Shown in pieces: positions 1-8,600 of a DNA stretch of 64,000 nt; position 1 is the stretch's first letter, and every line of letters starts with the position of its first letter. The position numbers were made by a program, and so were the translations under genes. Under the pieces are notes generated by a model that was not told the origin of the DNA, did no database searches, and saw only the letters and a program-made list of their open reading frames with translations. The stretch covers positions 2,108,001 to 2,172,000 of the forward strand of contig NZ_CP155551.1 in NCBI RefSeq assembly GCF_039679125.1, in the 5' to 3' direction. Source of the stretch: Blastococcus sp. HT6-4 (lineage in GTDB: Bacteria > Actinomycetota > Actinomycetes > Mycobacteriales > Geodermatophilaceae).

Positions 1-310
1 CCAATGCCAGGGCGTCACCTGCGACGACCAAGGCACGGCGGGCCCGGCTGACCGCGACGTTGACCAGATGCGTTGCTCTTCCGCCCAGCGCGCAATTCCG
101 TGTCGTGCATCGGAGGGCAAGCACTGGGCTGAACAGCACGCGATCGACGAGGGCCACCGCCCCGGAACCACGACCGATGACGCTTTGCTCGACTGGCTGA
201 GCTGAAGCAGCACCGCGAGTGCTCCGCCGGTTCCTCCCGCCAGGTTCGCCGGTCGAACACGACCTCGGCGCTCGACTCCCGGCTCGGTGCCTCGGCGGCG
301 AGGGACAGGA
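1..310 (-). pseudogene. Decayed C-terminal end of a superfamily I DNA helicase
   Basis: Reading the minus strand, bases about 60-1 encode LVNVAVSRARRALVVAGD, which matches motif VI of superfamily I (AAA_12/UvrD-like) helicases. Just upstream, in other frames, come SDARHGIARWAEEQ (about 115-70), VDRVLFSPVLA (about 150-115) and AEVVFDRRTWREEP (about 270-225). These pieces read as one protein only if the frame is changed at two or more points, so the gene is broken by small indels or the assembly has errors here. No intact start is visible and the end lies beyond the window. The helicase motif is seen directly. The joining of the upstream pieces is inference. Confidence 0.5.
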
Positions 311-390
311 CCAAGAGGGGCACAGCGGTGTGAGCCACGGCGCGGGTGGGCACCGAAAGGCGACAGATGCCACGCGGACGGAGGTCCTCC

Positions 391-1413
391 ATGGAGCTGA
401 CCGGGCAGGTCGCCCTCGTCACCGGGGCATCGCGCGGGCTGGGGCTCGCGCTGGCCCGGGAGCTCCTCCGACGTGGCTGCAGGGTGGCGGTCTGCGCCCG
501 GGACCCGGAGGAACTGGAACGGGCCCGAGTGGAGTTGGCGCGGGACGGCGCGGACGTGCTGGCCGTTCCGTGCGACGTCTCCAATCGTGATCAGGTGGAG
601 GAACTGGTCGCCCGGACCGTGGACCAGTTCGGTTCGCTGGACGTCCTCATCACGAACGCTGGGGTCATCCAGGTGGGCCCGCTTCCGACGATGCGGGTAG
701 AGGACTTCGAGGACGCCATGGGGGTCATGTTCTGGGGCGTGGTTCTGCCCACCCTGGCCGCGCTGCCGCACCTGCGCGAAACCCGGGGCCGGATCGTCAC
801 GATCACCTCAATCGGCGGGAAAGTCGCAGCACCCCATCTGCTGCCCTACGACGCAGCGAAGTTCGCCGCCGTGGGCTTCTCGGAGGGGCTCGCCGCCGAG
901 CTGGCCCGGGAAGGTGTCCGCGTGACCACCGTCGTCCCCGGCCTGATGCGCACCGGCTCGCCGCTCAACGCGTTCTTCAAGGGGCAGGAGGCGCGCGAGT
1001 TCTCCTGGTTCACCGTCGCCGACAGCGTCCCCGGGCTGTCCATGGATGCCGAACGCGCCGCGCGACGGATCGTCACCGCCATGCAACGCGGCCGCACCGA
1101 GGTCCTCCTGACCGCTCCGGCCAAGCTGGCGGTGCGGGTCCACGGGCTCATGCCTGCCACCACGGTCCGCACCCTGGGCCTGGTGAACCGCCTGCTGCCC
1201 CGTGCGGACGCCGCCGACCAGCACGCGGTCCGCGGGGAGGCCGCCGCAACCGCGATCGGTTCCCCGCTGTTCCACCGGCTCATCGCTACGACCCGCCGGG
1301 CCGCGGAGCGCTTGAGGCAGCGGCCGGGCCCCGTCGCTTCCCCGGCCGCGGTCCGGTCCGCGCGGTCCGCTCCCGGCGAGGCTACGGGCCCCGGCGACGT
1401 CTCGTCGAGCTGA
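391..1413 (+). CDS. Short-chain dehydrogenase/reductase (SDR), classical type with C-terminal extension
   Basis: NAD(P)-dependent oxidoreductase of unknown substrate. The Rossmann fold starts at once with TGASRGLGLA (dinucleotide binding), followed by the NAG motif (ITNAGV), a catalytic Ser region (TITSIGG) and YDAAK, the Tyr-x3-Lys pair. The ATG at 391 is preceded by GGAGG at 380-384, so it is preferred over the in-frame ATG at 346. The 340-residue product has about 80 residues beyond a classical 250-residue SDR; the tail is Arg/Ala-rich. Members of this shape are often called SDR family oxidoreductases with a ketoreductase-like core. It stands alone, between helicase debris and a non-coding stretch. 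Confidence 0.88.
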   Translation: MELTGQVALVTGASRGLGLALARELLRRGCRVAVCARDPEELERARVELARDGADVLAVPCDVSNRDQVEELVARTVDQFGSLDVLITNAGVIQVGPLPTMRVEDFEDAMGVMFWGVVLPTLAALPHLRETRGRIVTITSIGGKVAAPHLLPYDAAKFAAVGFSEGLAAELAREGVRVTTVVPGLMRTGSPLNAFFKGQEAREFSWFTVADSVPGLSMDAERAARRIVTAMQRGRTEVLLTAPAKLAVRVHGLMPATTVRTLGLVNRLLPRADAADQHAVRGEAAATAIGSPLFHRLIATTRRAAERLRQRPGPVASPAAVRSARSAPGEATGPGDVSSS

Positions 1414-2000
1414 CGGACGCCGTGGAGCCCGCACTCACTGGCCGTGAGTTTCCGGCAGTCTGCAGGCCCCGCGATCAGGCCCGGCCGAGTCCCCCAGGGC
1501 CGCAGGATCCTGTCGCTCAGCTCGCTGCTTGGTCGGCTTGCTTCTCAAGGAGAAGGTCCACGAGCTCCCGGTCGCCGGACTGCTCGACGTCGGCCGCACA
1601 ACGGACATGGGTCCCGGCCCACTGCAGATCGTGCTACCGAGAGCTCACCGAGTTGTCGACGTCGTAGCCGCGCCCGGCGATGCAAGGCGGATTCCAAGGG
1701 GGCGTCCGACGGCACCACTCCCCGCCCGCCTTCGATGCCCTCACCGCCTGGGTCGAGGACCGCCAGCAGCCGCCGGCGAGCACGACCGTGCCGCGCCCGG
1801 CCGGCAACGGCGCCACCGACCCGGAGCTGTTGAACACCTGCTCGCTGAGCTCCGGGAGCTGACCCAGGTCTACCTGTCAGCTCACGCGCGGCGGCCGGCC
1901 ATGCGCTCTGGCTCCTGACCGGACGCCGCGCCAGCCGCAGATGAGGCGGGCGCGCAGCGCCTCGTCCCCCGACGGCACCGGGCAGCCTGCATCTGTCACG
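1414..2000. other. 587-base stretch without an intact gene; coding debris
   Basis: Several short overlapping ORFs occur on both strands, none with a convincing start and full-length product. One plus-strand reading (1680-1862) has high GC at third positions and includes AFDALTAWVEDRQQPPASTT. That resembles the C-terminal end of secreted alpha/beta hydrolases or tannase-like esterases, so a hydrolase remnant is possible. I see no RNA gene or clear promoter. Confidence 0.35.
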
Positions 2001-2774
2001 TCACACGCCGCGGGCACCCAGCAGCCGCGAGATCTCGGCGGCGGCGGCTCTGGCTTGCGGGGCGAATCCTTCGATCGACTCTCCGGGATGCTCGAGGGCG
2101 ATCGACGAGATCGACAGTCCGTGCGTGGCTCGGCCCGTGCTGTCGTATATCGCCGCCGCCACGCACACGGTGCCGTCTTCGTTCTCGCCCAGGTCGACCG
2201 CGAAGCCTCGCTCACGCACGACCTCGAGCACGCTGTGGAGCGAGGCGACGTCCCGGACCGTCGCCTCCGTGCGCGCCGGCAGCCCGGTGCGCTCGGCATA
2301 GTCGTTCACCTGGTCGTCGGTCCAGGTGGCCATCACGGCCTTTCCCATGCCGGTCGAGTGCATGGGGATCGCCAGGCCGATCCGCGAGCGCATGCGGTAG
2401 GGCTTGGAAGAGTCGGTGCGGATGACGTAGACCATCTCGTCGCCCGCCCGGACGCCGACGTGCACCGTGCAGTCCACCTCGGCGACGAGGCGGTCGACCA
2501 CGGGCTGGGCGACGCGGGTGATGTCGGTCTCGGTGAGCACGCGGCCCGCCAACGACATGAAGCGCGTGCCCGCCCGGTACCCGTGCTCGGCGTCCCCGGA
2601 GAGGAACCCCTCCTCCACGAGGGTCGCGACGAGACGGTGCACCGTCGACTTGGCAAGGCCCGTGTGCTCGACGATGTCGGTGAAGCGCTCCTGCACCAGC
2701 GCCGCCTCGAGCACCTGGAGCAGCTTGTGCGAGGCGTTCGAGGGTGACTCCCGCCGATCGGTCAGCAGCTCCAT
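2001..2774 (-). CDS. IclR-family transcriptional regulator of the uronate locus
   Basis: 257-residue DNA-binding regulator. Residues about 10-70 form the winged HTH (FTDIVEHTGLAKSTVHRLVA) and about 85-250 the IclR effector-binding domain, including the conserved MHSTGMGKA stretch and a GFAVDLGENEDG region. The ATG at 2774 is chosen because GGAGGGG lies just upstream; an ATG at 2798 lacks such a site. It is the last gene of the minus-strand arm and lies 44 bases after kduI. By position it is the likely regulator of the KduI/TRAP/KduD/aldolase/kinase genes. KdgR, the classical regulator of this pathway, is also IclR family. The operator candidates are the two palindromes at 6659-6703. Confidence 0.93.
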   Translation of the reverse strand: MELLTDRRESPSNASHKLLQVLEAALVQERFTDIVEHTGLAKSTVHRLVATLVEEGFLSGDAEHGYRAGTRFMSLAGRVLTETDITRVAQPVVDRLVAEVDCTVHVGVRAGDEMVYVIRTDSSKPYRMRSRIGLAIPMHSTGMGKAVMATWTDDQVNDYAERTGLPARTEATVRDVASLHSVLEVVRERGFAVDLGENEDGTVCVAAAIYDSTGRATHGLSISSIALEHPGESIEGFAPQARAAAAEISRLLGARGV

Positions 2775-2818
2775 CCTGGCCCCTCCGCTCGCACTCATCT
2801 CTCGTACTCGCTCGCTCG

Positions 2819-3655
2819 TCAGGTCAGCTCGGTGATCTGCACGTGGTCCATGTCGTCGAACGACTGGTTCTCGCCGGCCATGGCCCAGACGAAGGCGTAT
2901 GCCTGCGAGCCGACGCCCGAGTGGATCGACCAGCTCGGCGACATGATCGCCTGTTCGTTGGCAACGAGCATATGGCGCGATTCGCTCGGCTCGCCCATCA
3001 AGTGCAGCACGCGAGCCTCTTCGGGCACGTCGAAGTACAGGTAGAACTCGGTACGGCGTTCGTGCGTGTGCGCGGGCATCGTGTTCCACATGTTGCCCGG
3101 GTGCAGGCGCGTGACGCCCATGACGATCTGGCAGCTGCGGATGCCGTTCTCGTGGATGACCTGGCGCAGCGACCGGCGGTTGGAGGTCAGCTGGTCGCCG
3201 AGCTCGCGCACCGTGCCCTCGCCGGGGCGACCCAGCTGGGACGGGTACTCGGTGTGCGCCGGCGCCGAGAAGCCGTAGTACTTCGCCGGGTCGTCGGCGG
3301 AGTCGGAGGCGAGGACGACGTCGCGCGTGCCGCGGCCGAGGTACAGCACCGCCTCGCGCTCCATCGGGTAGGTCTCACCGCCGGCACGGATGCTGCCGGG
3401 CCCACCTACGTTGACGATGCCGATCTCGCGGTGCTCGAGGAAGTACTCCGAGCGGATCTCGGGGATGGGGGTCAGCTCGATCTCGGCGTCGGTGGGCACG
3501 ACGCCGACGGCGACCACGCGGTCGTAGTGCGTGGGGATGGCCACCTGGCGGCCGGCGACCAGCAGGTCCTCGATCAGGAACCGGTCGCGCAGATCCTGCT
3601 GCGAGAACCCGGGAATCTGCTCCGCGGCGACTGGGCCGCGCATCGACGAAGGCAC
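2819..3655 (-). CDS. kduI: 5-dehydro-4-deoxy-D-glucuronate isomerase (4-deoxy-L-threo-5-hexosulose-uronate ketol-isomerase)
   Basis: Cytosolic cupin-type metalloenzyme that isomerises the 4-deoxy-5-keto uronate released from unsaturated uronides to 2,5-diketo-3-deoxygluconate. The 278-residue length is that of KduI. The zinc-site motif HTHERRTE (H-x-H-x4-E) and the later SIHSG histidine are visible, as is the conserved N-terminal RFLIEDLL. The GTG at 3655 is preferred because AAGGAG sits five bases upstream; an ATG four codons later is too far from it. It follows dctM by 40 bases. Together with KduD, the aldolase and the kinase encoded on the other arm it completes the pathway to pyruvate and glyceraldehyde-3-phosphate. 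Confidence 0.96.
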   Translation of the reverse strand: MPSSMRGPVAAEQIPGFSQQDLRDRFLIEDLLVAGRQVAIPTHYDRVVAVGVVPTDAEIELTPIPEIRSEYFLEHREIGIVNVGGPGSIRAGGETYPMEREAVLYLGRGTRDVVLASDSADDPAKYYGFSAPAHTEYPSQLGRPGEGTVRELGDQLTSNRRSLRQVIHENGIRSCQIVMGVTRLHPGNMWNTMPAHTHERRTEFYLYFDVPEEARVLHLMGEPSESRHMLVANEQAIMSPSWSIHSGVGSQAYAFVWAMAGENQSFDDMDHVQITELT

Positions 3656-3695
3656 TGCGTCTCCTTGAGGTGGTTTCGGTTGGACGGACGATGCG

Positions 3696-5006
3696 TCACT
3701 CGACGAGGCCGGCCAGGCGCGGCAGCCACAGCGACACGTCGGGTACGAAGACGACGAGGAAGAGCATGACGATCAGCACGACGAGGAACGGCATCATTCT
3801 CTTGATGACCGGCTCGAGCCTCGTCCTGGCCACCTGAGTACCGACGAACAGCACCGGCGCCGAGGGTGGCGAGATCACGGCGATCGACAGGTTGAAGACC
3901 ATCATGATGCCGAAGTGCACCGGATCGACGCCGTAGGAGACCGCGATCGGCAGGAAGATCGGCACGAAGATCAGCAGCGCCGGCGTCGGGTCGAGCGGGA
4001 TGCCGATGACCAGGAGCACGAGCATCATGATCAACAGCACGACGACCTTGGAATCGGTCCATCCGAACAGCGACTCGGCGATCAGCTGCGGCAGCCGCGC
4101 GTAGGTGAGGATGTAGCCCATGATCGACGACACCGCGATCAGGAAGATCACGATCGCGCTCGTGCGGCAGGCGTCGTACAGGATGCGGTCGAGGTCGCGC
4201 ACCCTGATGGTGCGGTAGATGAACGACAGCACGAGCGCGTAGACGACCGCGATCACCGCGCCCTCGGTAGGCGTGAAGAAGCCGGCGACGATACCGCCGA
4301 TGACGACCACGATGAGCCCGAGCGAGGGCAGGGCCTGCAGGACGGTGGCGAAGAAGACGCCCCAGCCGGGGAACGGCTGGCCCTTCAGCTCCGGGTGACG
4401 GCGCGCGTAGAAGTAGACGACGCCCGCGCACGACAGGGCCCACAAGGCACCGGGGATGTAGCCGGCGAGGAACAGCGCCCCCACCGAGGTGCCACCGGCG
4501 GCCAGTGAGTAGATGATCAGCGTGTTGCTGGGCGGGATCAGCATCCCCGCCGGTGCGGAGCTGACGTTCGTCGCCGCCGACATCGCGGGGTCGTATCCGC
4601 TGCGCCGGAGCATCGGCGTCATGGTCGAGCCGACCGCGGCCGCGGTGGCCACCGCCGAACCCGACACGGTGCCGAAGATCGTGTTGGCGATGACGTTGCT
4701 CTGCATGAGGGAAGCCGGTGCGCGCCCGACGAGCACGCGGGCGAGGTTCACGAGCCTCTCGGCTATCCCACCGGTGTTCATGATGACGCCGGCCAGCACG
4801 AAGAAGGGAATTGCCAGGAGGGCGAACGAGTTCGCGCCGCGCAGCATCTGCTGGGCGGAGGTGATGGCGCCGTTGTCGAAGCCCGCCACCAGCATGAGGC
4901 AGACGGTCGAGGGCAGACCGATCGCGACCGAGACCGGGGCTCCGATGGCGAGGAGGACGACGAGGCCGACGATGAGGATCAGCCCGATGACGAGTGGATC
5001 GATCAT
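3696..5006 (-). CDS. dctM: TRAP transporter large permease subunit (DctM type)
   Basis: 436-residue polytopic membrane protein, the ion-coupled translocation subunit of a tripartite ATP-independent periplasmic transporter. Many hydrophobic segments span the whole length. Family-typical stretches include AIPFFVLAG near residue 65, VSGSAVATAAAVG, PAGMLIPPSNTLI and GFFTPTEGA. The start ATG overlaps the stop of the small subunit gene by four bases (ATGA), implying translational coupling. Within this locus the cargo is probably an unsaturated or free uronate or a short oligogalacturonide, by analogy with uronate-specific TRAP systems; the exact ligand is not readable from sequence. Confidence 0.95.
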   Translation of the reverse strand: MIDPLVIGLILIVGLVVLLAIGAPVSVAIGLPSTVCLMLVAGFDNGAITSAQQMLRGANSFALLAIPFFVLAGVIMNTGGIAERLVNLARVLVGRAPASLMQSNVIANTIFGTVSGSAVATAAAVGSTMTPMLRRSGYDPAMSAATNVSSAPAGMLIPPSNTLIIYSLAAGGTSVGALFLAGYIPGALWALSCAGVVYFYARRHPELKGQPFPGWGVFFATVLQALPSLGLIVVVIGGIVAGFFTPTEGAVIAVVYALVLSFIYRTIRVRDLDRILYDACRTSAIVIFLIAVSSIMGYILTYARLPQLIAESLFGWTDSKVVVLLIMMLVLLVIGIPLDPTPALLIFVPIFLPIAVSYGVDPVHFGIMMVFNLSIAVISPPSAPVLFVGTQVARTRLEPVIKRMMPFLVVLIVMLFLVVFVPDVSLWLPRLAGLVE

Positions 5007-5518
5007 GCGGTCGCTGCCCCCGGGTCCTCGCGGAAGCCCTCGCGTCCCGTGAAGTCGCGAGACAGGGCGTGGGCGATGTGCAGGAACAGGTAGAAGGTGA
5101 TCAACGCTCCCGAGATGGGCAGCGCGAGCGAGAGCTGGCCCTGCGTGAAGGGCAGCAGCGGGTTCGTCTGCGCCCACGCGACCCTCGACTGCTCGATGCC
5201 GCCGAAGAGCATCACGTAGCCGACGAAGGCGAGCACCGTGAGATAGGCGAGGACGTCGACGATCCGCTGCCAGGAGACCGGCAGCTTCTCGACGAGGAAG
5301 TCCATGACCACGTCCGCCTTCTCGCCGATCGCGATGGAGATGCCGATCAGGCTGACCCAGACGAAGGTGTAGCGCGCGGCTTCCTCGCTCCACGCACTCG
5401 GTGCGCCCAGGACGAGGCGGGTGAAGACCTGCCAGACCACGAGCAGCACGAGCACGGCGAACAGGACGACGCAGACGGCTCGCAGGGTGCGATCGAGCCA
5501 GAGGCGGACGACGGTCAT
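5003..5518 (-). CDS. dctQ: TRAP transporter small permease subunit (DctQ type)
   Basis: 171-residue membrane protein with four predicted helices, the small subunit that pairs with DctM. Helix one follows the short cytoplasmic N-terminus (CVVLFAVLVLLVVWQVFTRL), and the conserved WSEEAARYTFVW motif comes directly after it, as in DctQ proteins. It ends in a four-base overlap with dctM and lies 32 bases downstream of the dctP stop, so dctP-dctQ-dctM-kduI-iclR reads as one transcription unit. Confidence 0.94.
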   Translation of the reverse strand: MTVVRLWLDRTLRAVCVVLFAVLVLLVVWQVFTRLVLGAPSAWSEEAARYTFVWVSLIGISIAIGEKADVVMDFLVEKLPVSWQRIVDVLAYLTVLAFVGYVMLFGGIEQSRVAWAQTNPLLPFTQGQLSLALPISGALITFYLFLHIAHALSRDFTGREGFREDPGAATA

Positions 5519-5550
5519 GGACTTCCCACCGGTGGAGGGGACGGACGGGA

Positions 5551-6585
5551 TCAGCTGCGAGCGGCTTCGATGGCGTCGTAGATCTCCTGCTGACGCTCGG
5601 TCGTCACCAGCTCCTCGTGGAGCGGGAGCACTGCCTCACGGAAGGCGTCGGCATCCGCTTCGACGAACGTCGCGCCGGCCTCTTCCGCGTCGGCCTTCGC
5701 GGTCTCGACAGCGTCGCCGAAGGCGGCGAGCTCGGTGTCGATCGACTCGGCGAGCAGCTCTTCGAAGATCTCCTTGGTCTCGTCGTCGAGCGAATTCCAC
5801 GTGCTGGGGCTAGCGATGAGGTAGTCGGGCATCATCAGGTGCTCGGTGTAGGAGTAGTACGGCGCGATCTCGTCGTGCGAGAGCGACGAGTAGATGAGCT
5901 CGTTGTTCTCGCCGCCGTCGATGACCCCGGACTGGATCGCGGTGTACACCTCGTCCTGGGCCATCGGGGTGCCGACGCCGCCCATGAGCTCCATCATGCG
6001 GACGTTCGTGTCCGAGCCGATCACCCGGATCTTGAGGCCGGCGAGGTCGTCGGGCGTCTCGACCGGCTTGTCCGTGTACACGTTGCGCACACCACCGTGG
6101 TAGGCGGCGAGCACCTCGATGTTGTCCTGCGAGAGCGAGTCGTACAGCTCGCCGACGATCTCCTGGTCGTTGAGCACCTCGAGCTGGTGTTCGGGCGACT
6201 CGTAGACGTACGGCAGGTTGACCACCGAGAAGTCGGGCTCGAGGCTCTCGAGCAGCGAGCCGGCGACGAAGGCGAAGTCGATGGTGCCCGACTGGACCTG
6301 CTCGATGGTGGCTTCCTGCGCACCCAGGGTGCCGTCGGGGAACAGCTCGAGCCGGTAGCGACCGTCGGTCTCTTCCTCGAGCTTGTCGGAGAGCTCGAGG
6401 ATCGCCTGGGCCTGGGGGTGCGACTCGTTCTGGTTGAACGCGACGCGGAACACCTGAGTGTCTCCGCCGCCGCCACCCTCCCCAGAGCCGGAGCCGGAGC
6501 CGGAGCCGGAGCCGCAGCCCGCCAGGGTGAGGGTGATGACCGCTCCGGTCGCGACGACGCTCGCGATGCGCTTGTGCGGAAGCAT
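5551..6585 (-). CDS. dctP: TRAP transporter solute-binding lipoprotein (DctP family)
   Basis: 344-residue extracytoplasmic substrate-binding protein of the TRAP system. A lipoprotein signal peptide ends in the lipobox LAGC, followed by a Gly-Ser repeat linker (GSGSGSGSGSGEGGGGG) before the mature domain. Family features include NQNESHP early in the domain, the VGTPMAQDEVYTAIQSGVIDG stretch and PYVYESPEH. The ATG at 6585 has GAGGAG six bases upstream, better than the in-frame start at 6609. It is the first gene of the minus arm, transcribed away from the operator region. A periplasm-facing lipoprotein suits a Gram-positive, where the receptor must be membrane-anchored. Confidence 0.94.
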   Translation of the reverse strand: MLPHKRIASVVATGAVITLTLAGCGSGSGSGSGSGEGGGGGDTQVFRVAFNQNESHPQAQAILELSDKLEEETDGRYRLELFPDGTLGAQEATIEQVQSGTIDFAFVAGSLLESLEPDFSVVNLPYVYESPEHQLEVLNDQEIVGELYDSLSQDNIEVLAAYHGGVRNVYTDKPVETPDDLAGLKIRVIGSDTNVRMMELMGGVGTPMAQDEVYTAIQSGVIDGGENNELIYSSLSHDEIAPYYSYTEHLMMPDYLIASPSTWNSLDDETKEIFEELLAESIDTELAAFGDAVETAKADAEEAGATFVEADADAFREAVLPLHEELVTTERQQEIYDAIEAARS

Positions 6586-6658
6586 GTGGACTCCTCTTCG
6601 AGTTGACACCGGGCACCCGTGCGCCGGCGGCTTGAGACTCGGGTCACCCTACGCAGAC

Positions 6659-6671
6659 GGAACCCGGTTTC
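6659..6671. promoter_or_regulatory. Candidate IclR operator, upstream copy (imperfect)
   Basis: GGAAC-CCG-GTTTC: an inverted repeat with three-base spacer and one mismatch, same layout as the perfect site centred 32 bases downstream. It lies in the intergenic region between dctP and the zinc dehydrogenase gene. Binding by the IclR protein is inference from position. Confidence 0.4.
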
Positions 6672-6690
6672 GCCAGATGGAACTTTTCAC

Positions 6691-6703
6691 GGAACTGTGT
6701 TCC
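6691..6703. promoter_or_regulatory. Candidate IclR operator, perfect palindrome
   Basis: GGAAC-TGT-GTTCC, a perfect inverted repeat, with an outer TGGAAC at 6678-6683 also pairing with GTTCCA at 6699-6704. It sits between the two divergent arms of the uronate locus, 56 bases before the GTG at 6759. The arrangement suits an IclR dimer or dimer pair repressing both arms. Confidence 0.5.
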
Positions 6704-6758
6704 ACTTCCCCGAGCGGCAGCGTCCATCGCGCGTGTCGACGGCGCTCAGGGAGGAGAC

Positions 6759-7805
6759 GTGGTGGGAGCTGGCGAGTACACGGGCGGAGGGCGAGCCGCT
6801 GCTTACACGGGTGCGGGCCGCATCGAGGTGAGGGACAACGCCGTCACGGGCCCGCAACCAGGTCAGGTGCAGATCCGCGTGGCGTACTGCGGCATCTGCG
6901 GCACCGACCTGCACATCCTGCACGGCGACATGGACCACCGGGTGAGCCCGCCGCAGGCGATCGGTCACGAGATGAGCGGCACTGTCGAGGCCGTCGGCGA
7001 CGGGGTCGAGGGCGTGCGCCCGGGTGACTCCGTCACCGTCATGCCCCTGGACTGGTGCGGCGACTGCCCCGCCTGCCGCGCAGGCCACCAGCACATCTGC
7101 CACCGCCTCACCTTCGTCGGCATCGAGACCACGGGCGCGATGCAGGAGCTGTGGACGGTGCCCGAGTCGATCGTCGTCCCGCTGCCCGGCGAGGTGTCGC
7201 TGAAGCACGCCGCTCTGGTCGAGCCGCTCGCGGTCGCCTCGCACGACGTGCGCCGCTCGCGTCTCGCCGAGGGCGAGACCGCGCTGATCATCGGCGGCGG
7301 GCCGATCGGTCAGCTGATCGCCCTGGTCGCCGCACAGGCCGGCGCGCACGTCGTCCTGAGCGAGCCCAACGCCGACCGTCGCGCCTTCGCCGCCCGGCAC
7401 GGCGCGACCGTCATCGACCCGATCAACGAAGACCTCGCCTCCCGCATCCAGGAGCTCACGGCCGATGCCGGAGCCGACGTGGTGTTCGAGGTCGCCGGCG
7501 TCGCCGCGACGGCACTCGAGGCCACGGCGCACGCCCGTACCCGGGGTCGTGTCGTCATGGTCGCGATCCACCCACGCCCCGTGCCGATCGATCTGCACCG
7601 GGTCTTCTGGCGCGAGCTCGAGCTGCTCGGCGCACGCGTGTACGAGCGCGAGGACTTCGAGCACGCGATCGCCCTGATCGCGCGGAGAGCCATCCCCGCC
7701 GACGAACTGATCAGCGCGACCGTGCCGCTCGACCGCACTGCTGAAGCGTTCGACAGCCTCACTCGCGCCGAGTCGATGAAGGTCCTCATCGATGTGCAGC
7801 ACTGA
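6759..7805 (+). CDS. Zinc-dependent medium-chain dehydrogenase (polyol/sugar-acid type)
   Basis: 348-residue NAD(P)-dependent alcohol dehydrogenase. The catalytic zinc motif YCGICGTDLH, GHE at about residue 69, four structural-zinc cysteines in WCGDCPACRAGHQHIC, and the nucleotide loop GGGPIG are all present. It opens the plus-strand arm and lies 39 bases before kduD. In this context it probably oxidises or reduces a sugar acid such as galactonate, idonate or a uronate-derived alditol, feeding the same keto-deoxy-gluconate route. Two adjacent GTG codons (6759 and 6762) follow GGAGG at 6750-6754; the second has slightly better spacing. Substrate is not determinable here. Confidence 0.9.
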   Translation: MVGAGEYTGGGRAAAYTGAGRIEVRDNAVTGPQPGQVQIRVAYCGICGTDLHILHGDMDHRVSPPQAIGHEMSGTVEAVGDGVEGVRPGDSVTVMPLDWCGDCPACRAGHQHICHRLTFVGIETTGAMQELWTVPESIVVPLPGEVSLKHAALVEPLAVASHDVRRSRLAEGETALIIGGGPIGQLIALVAAQAGAHVVLSEPNADRRAFAARHGATVIDPINEDLASRIQELTADAGADVVFEVAGVAATALEATAHARTRGRVVMVAIHPRPVPIDLHRVFWRELELLGARVYEREDFEHAIALIARRAIPADELISATVPLDRTAEAFDSLTRAESMKVLIDVQH

Positions 7806-7844
7806 CCGCTTCTCACCGACCGACCCCCAGTTGGGAGCACCAGC

Positions 7845-8600
7845 ATGACCGCGATGTTCGACCTCACCGGCACCACCGCCGTCGTCACCGGAGCGCGCCG
7901 CGGCATCGGGTTCGCCATGGCCGAGGCACTCGCGGTCGCGGGTGCCGACATCATCGCCGCCTCCGCCGGCCAGGAGGAGGACGGCGGCGAGATCGGCCGC
8001 CGCGTACGCGAGCTCGGCCGCGGGTTCGAAGGGCACCGCGTCGACTTCCGCGACCGCGAGGCCGTCACCGCCTTCGGCGCAGCCGTGGCCGGACGCACCG
8101 ACATCCTCGTCAACAACGCGGGGACCATCCGCCGCGCCCCCGCTGCCGAGCACCCCGTCGAGTGGTGGGACGAGGTGCTCGACGTGAACCTGAACAGCCA
8201 GTTCGTGCTCACGCAGCAGATCGGCACGTCGATGATCGAGCGCGGGCGCGGCAAGGTCATCTTCACCGCGAGCCTGCTCAGCTTCCAGGGCGGCATCAAC
8301 GTGCCGGGCTACGCCGCGGCCAAGTCGGGCATCTCGGGACTCACCAAGGCGCTCGCCAACGAGTGGGCGCCGCTGGGTGTGACGGTGAACGCGATCGCCC
8401 CCGGTTACATCTCCACCGACAACACCGAGGCGCTGCGCGGGGACCCCGACCGCTCGCAGGCGATCCTCGCTCGCATCCCCGCCGCGCGCTGGGGCCGGGC
8501 GAGCGACCTCGGTGGCGCGACGGTGTTCCTCGCGTCCGCCGCCTCGGACTACGTCACCGGCGTGATCCTCCCGGTCGACGGCGGGTGGCTCGGCCGATGA
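7845..8600 (+). CDS. kduD: 2-dehydro-3-deoxy-D-gluconate 5-dehydrogenase (KduD)
   Basis: 251-residue SDR that reduces 2,5-diketo-3-deoxygluconate to 2-keto-3-deoxygluconate, the step after KduI. Visible features: cofactor loop TGARRGIG, NNAG, catalytic FTASLLSFQGG with the Ser, YAAAK with Tyr and Lys, and the KduD-typical NEWAPLGVTVNAIAPGYI followed by TDNTEALR and ARIPAARWG. Its stop codon overlaps the ATG of the aldolase gene. Together with the adjacent kduI this makes the assignment firmer than for most SDRs. Confidence 0.93.
   Translation: MTAMFDLTGTTAVVTGARRGIGFAMAEALAVAGADIIAASAGQEEDGGEIGRRVRELGRGFEGHRVDFRDREAVTAFGAAVAGRTDILVNNAGTIRRAPAAEHPVEWWDEVLDVNLNSQFVLTQQIGTSMIERGRGKVIFTASLLSFQGGINVPGYAAAKSGISGLTKALANEWAPLGVTVNAIAPGYISTDNTEALRGDPDRSQAILARIPAARWGRASDLGGATVFLASAASDYVTGVILPVDGGWLGR

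Noticed and set aside
6485-6516. Short tandem six-base repeat
   Set aside because: It encodes the Gly-Ser linker after the DctP lipobox; explained by the protein and not a separate element.
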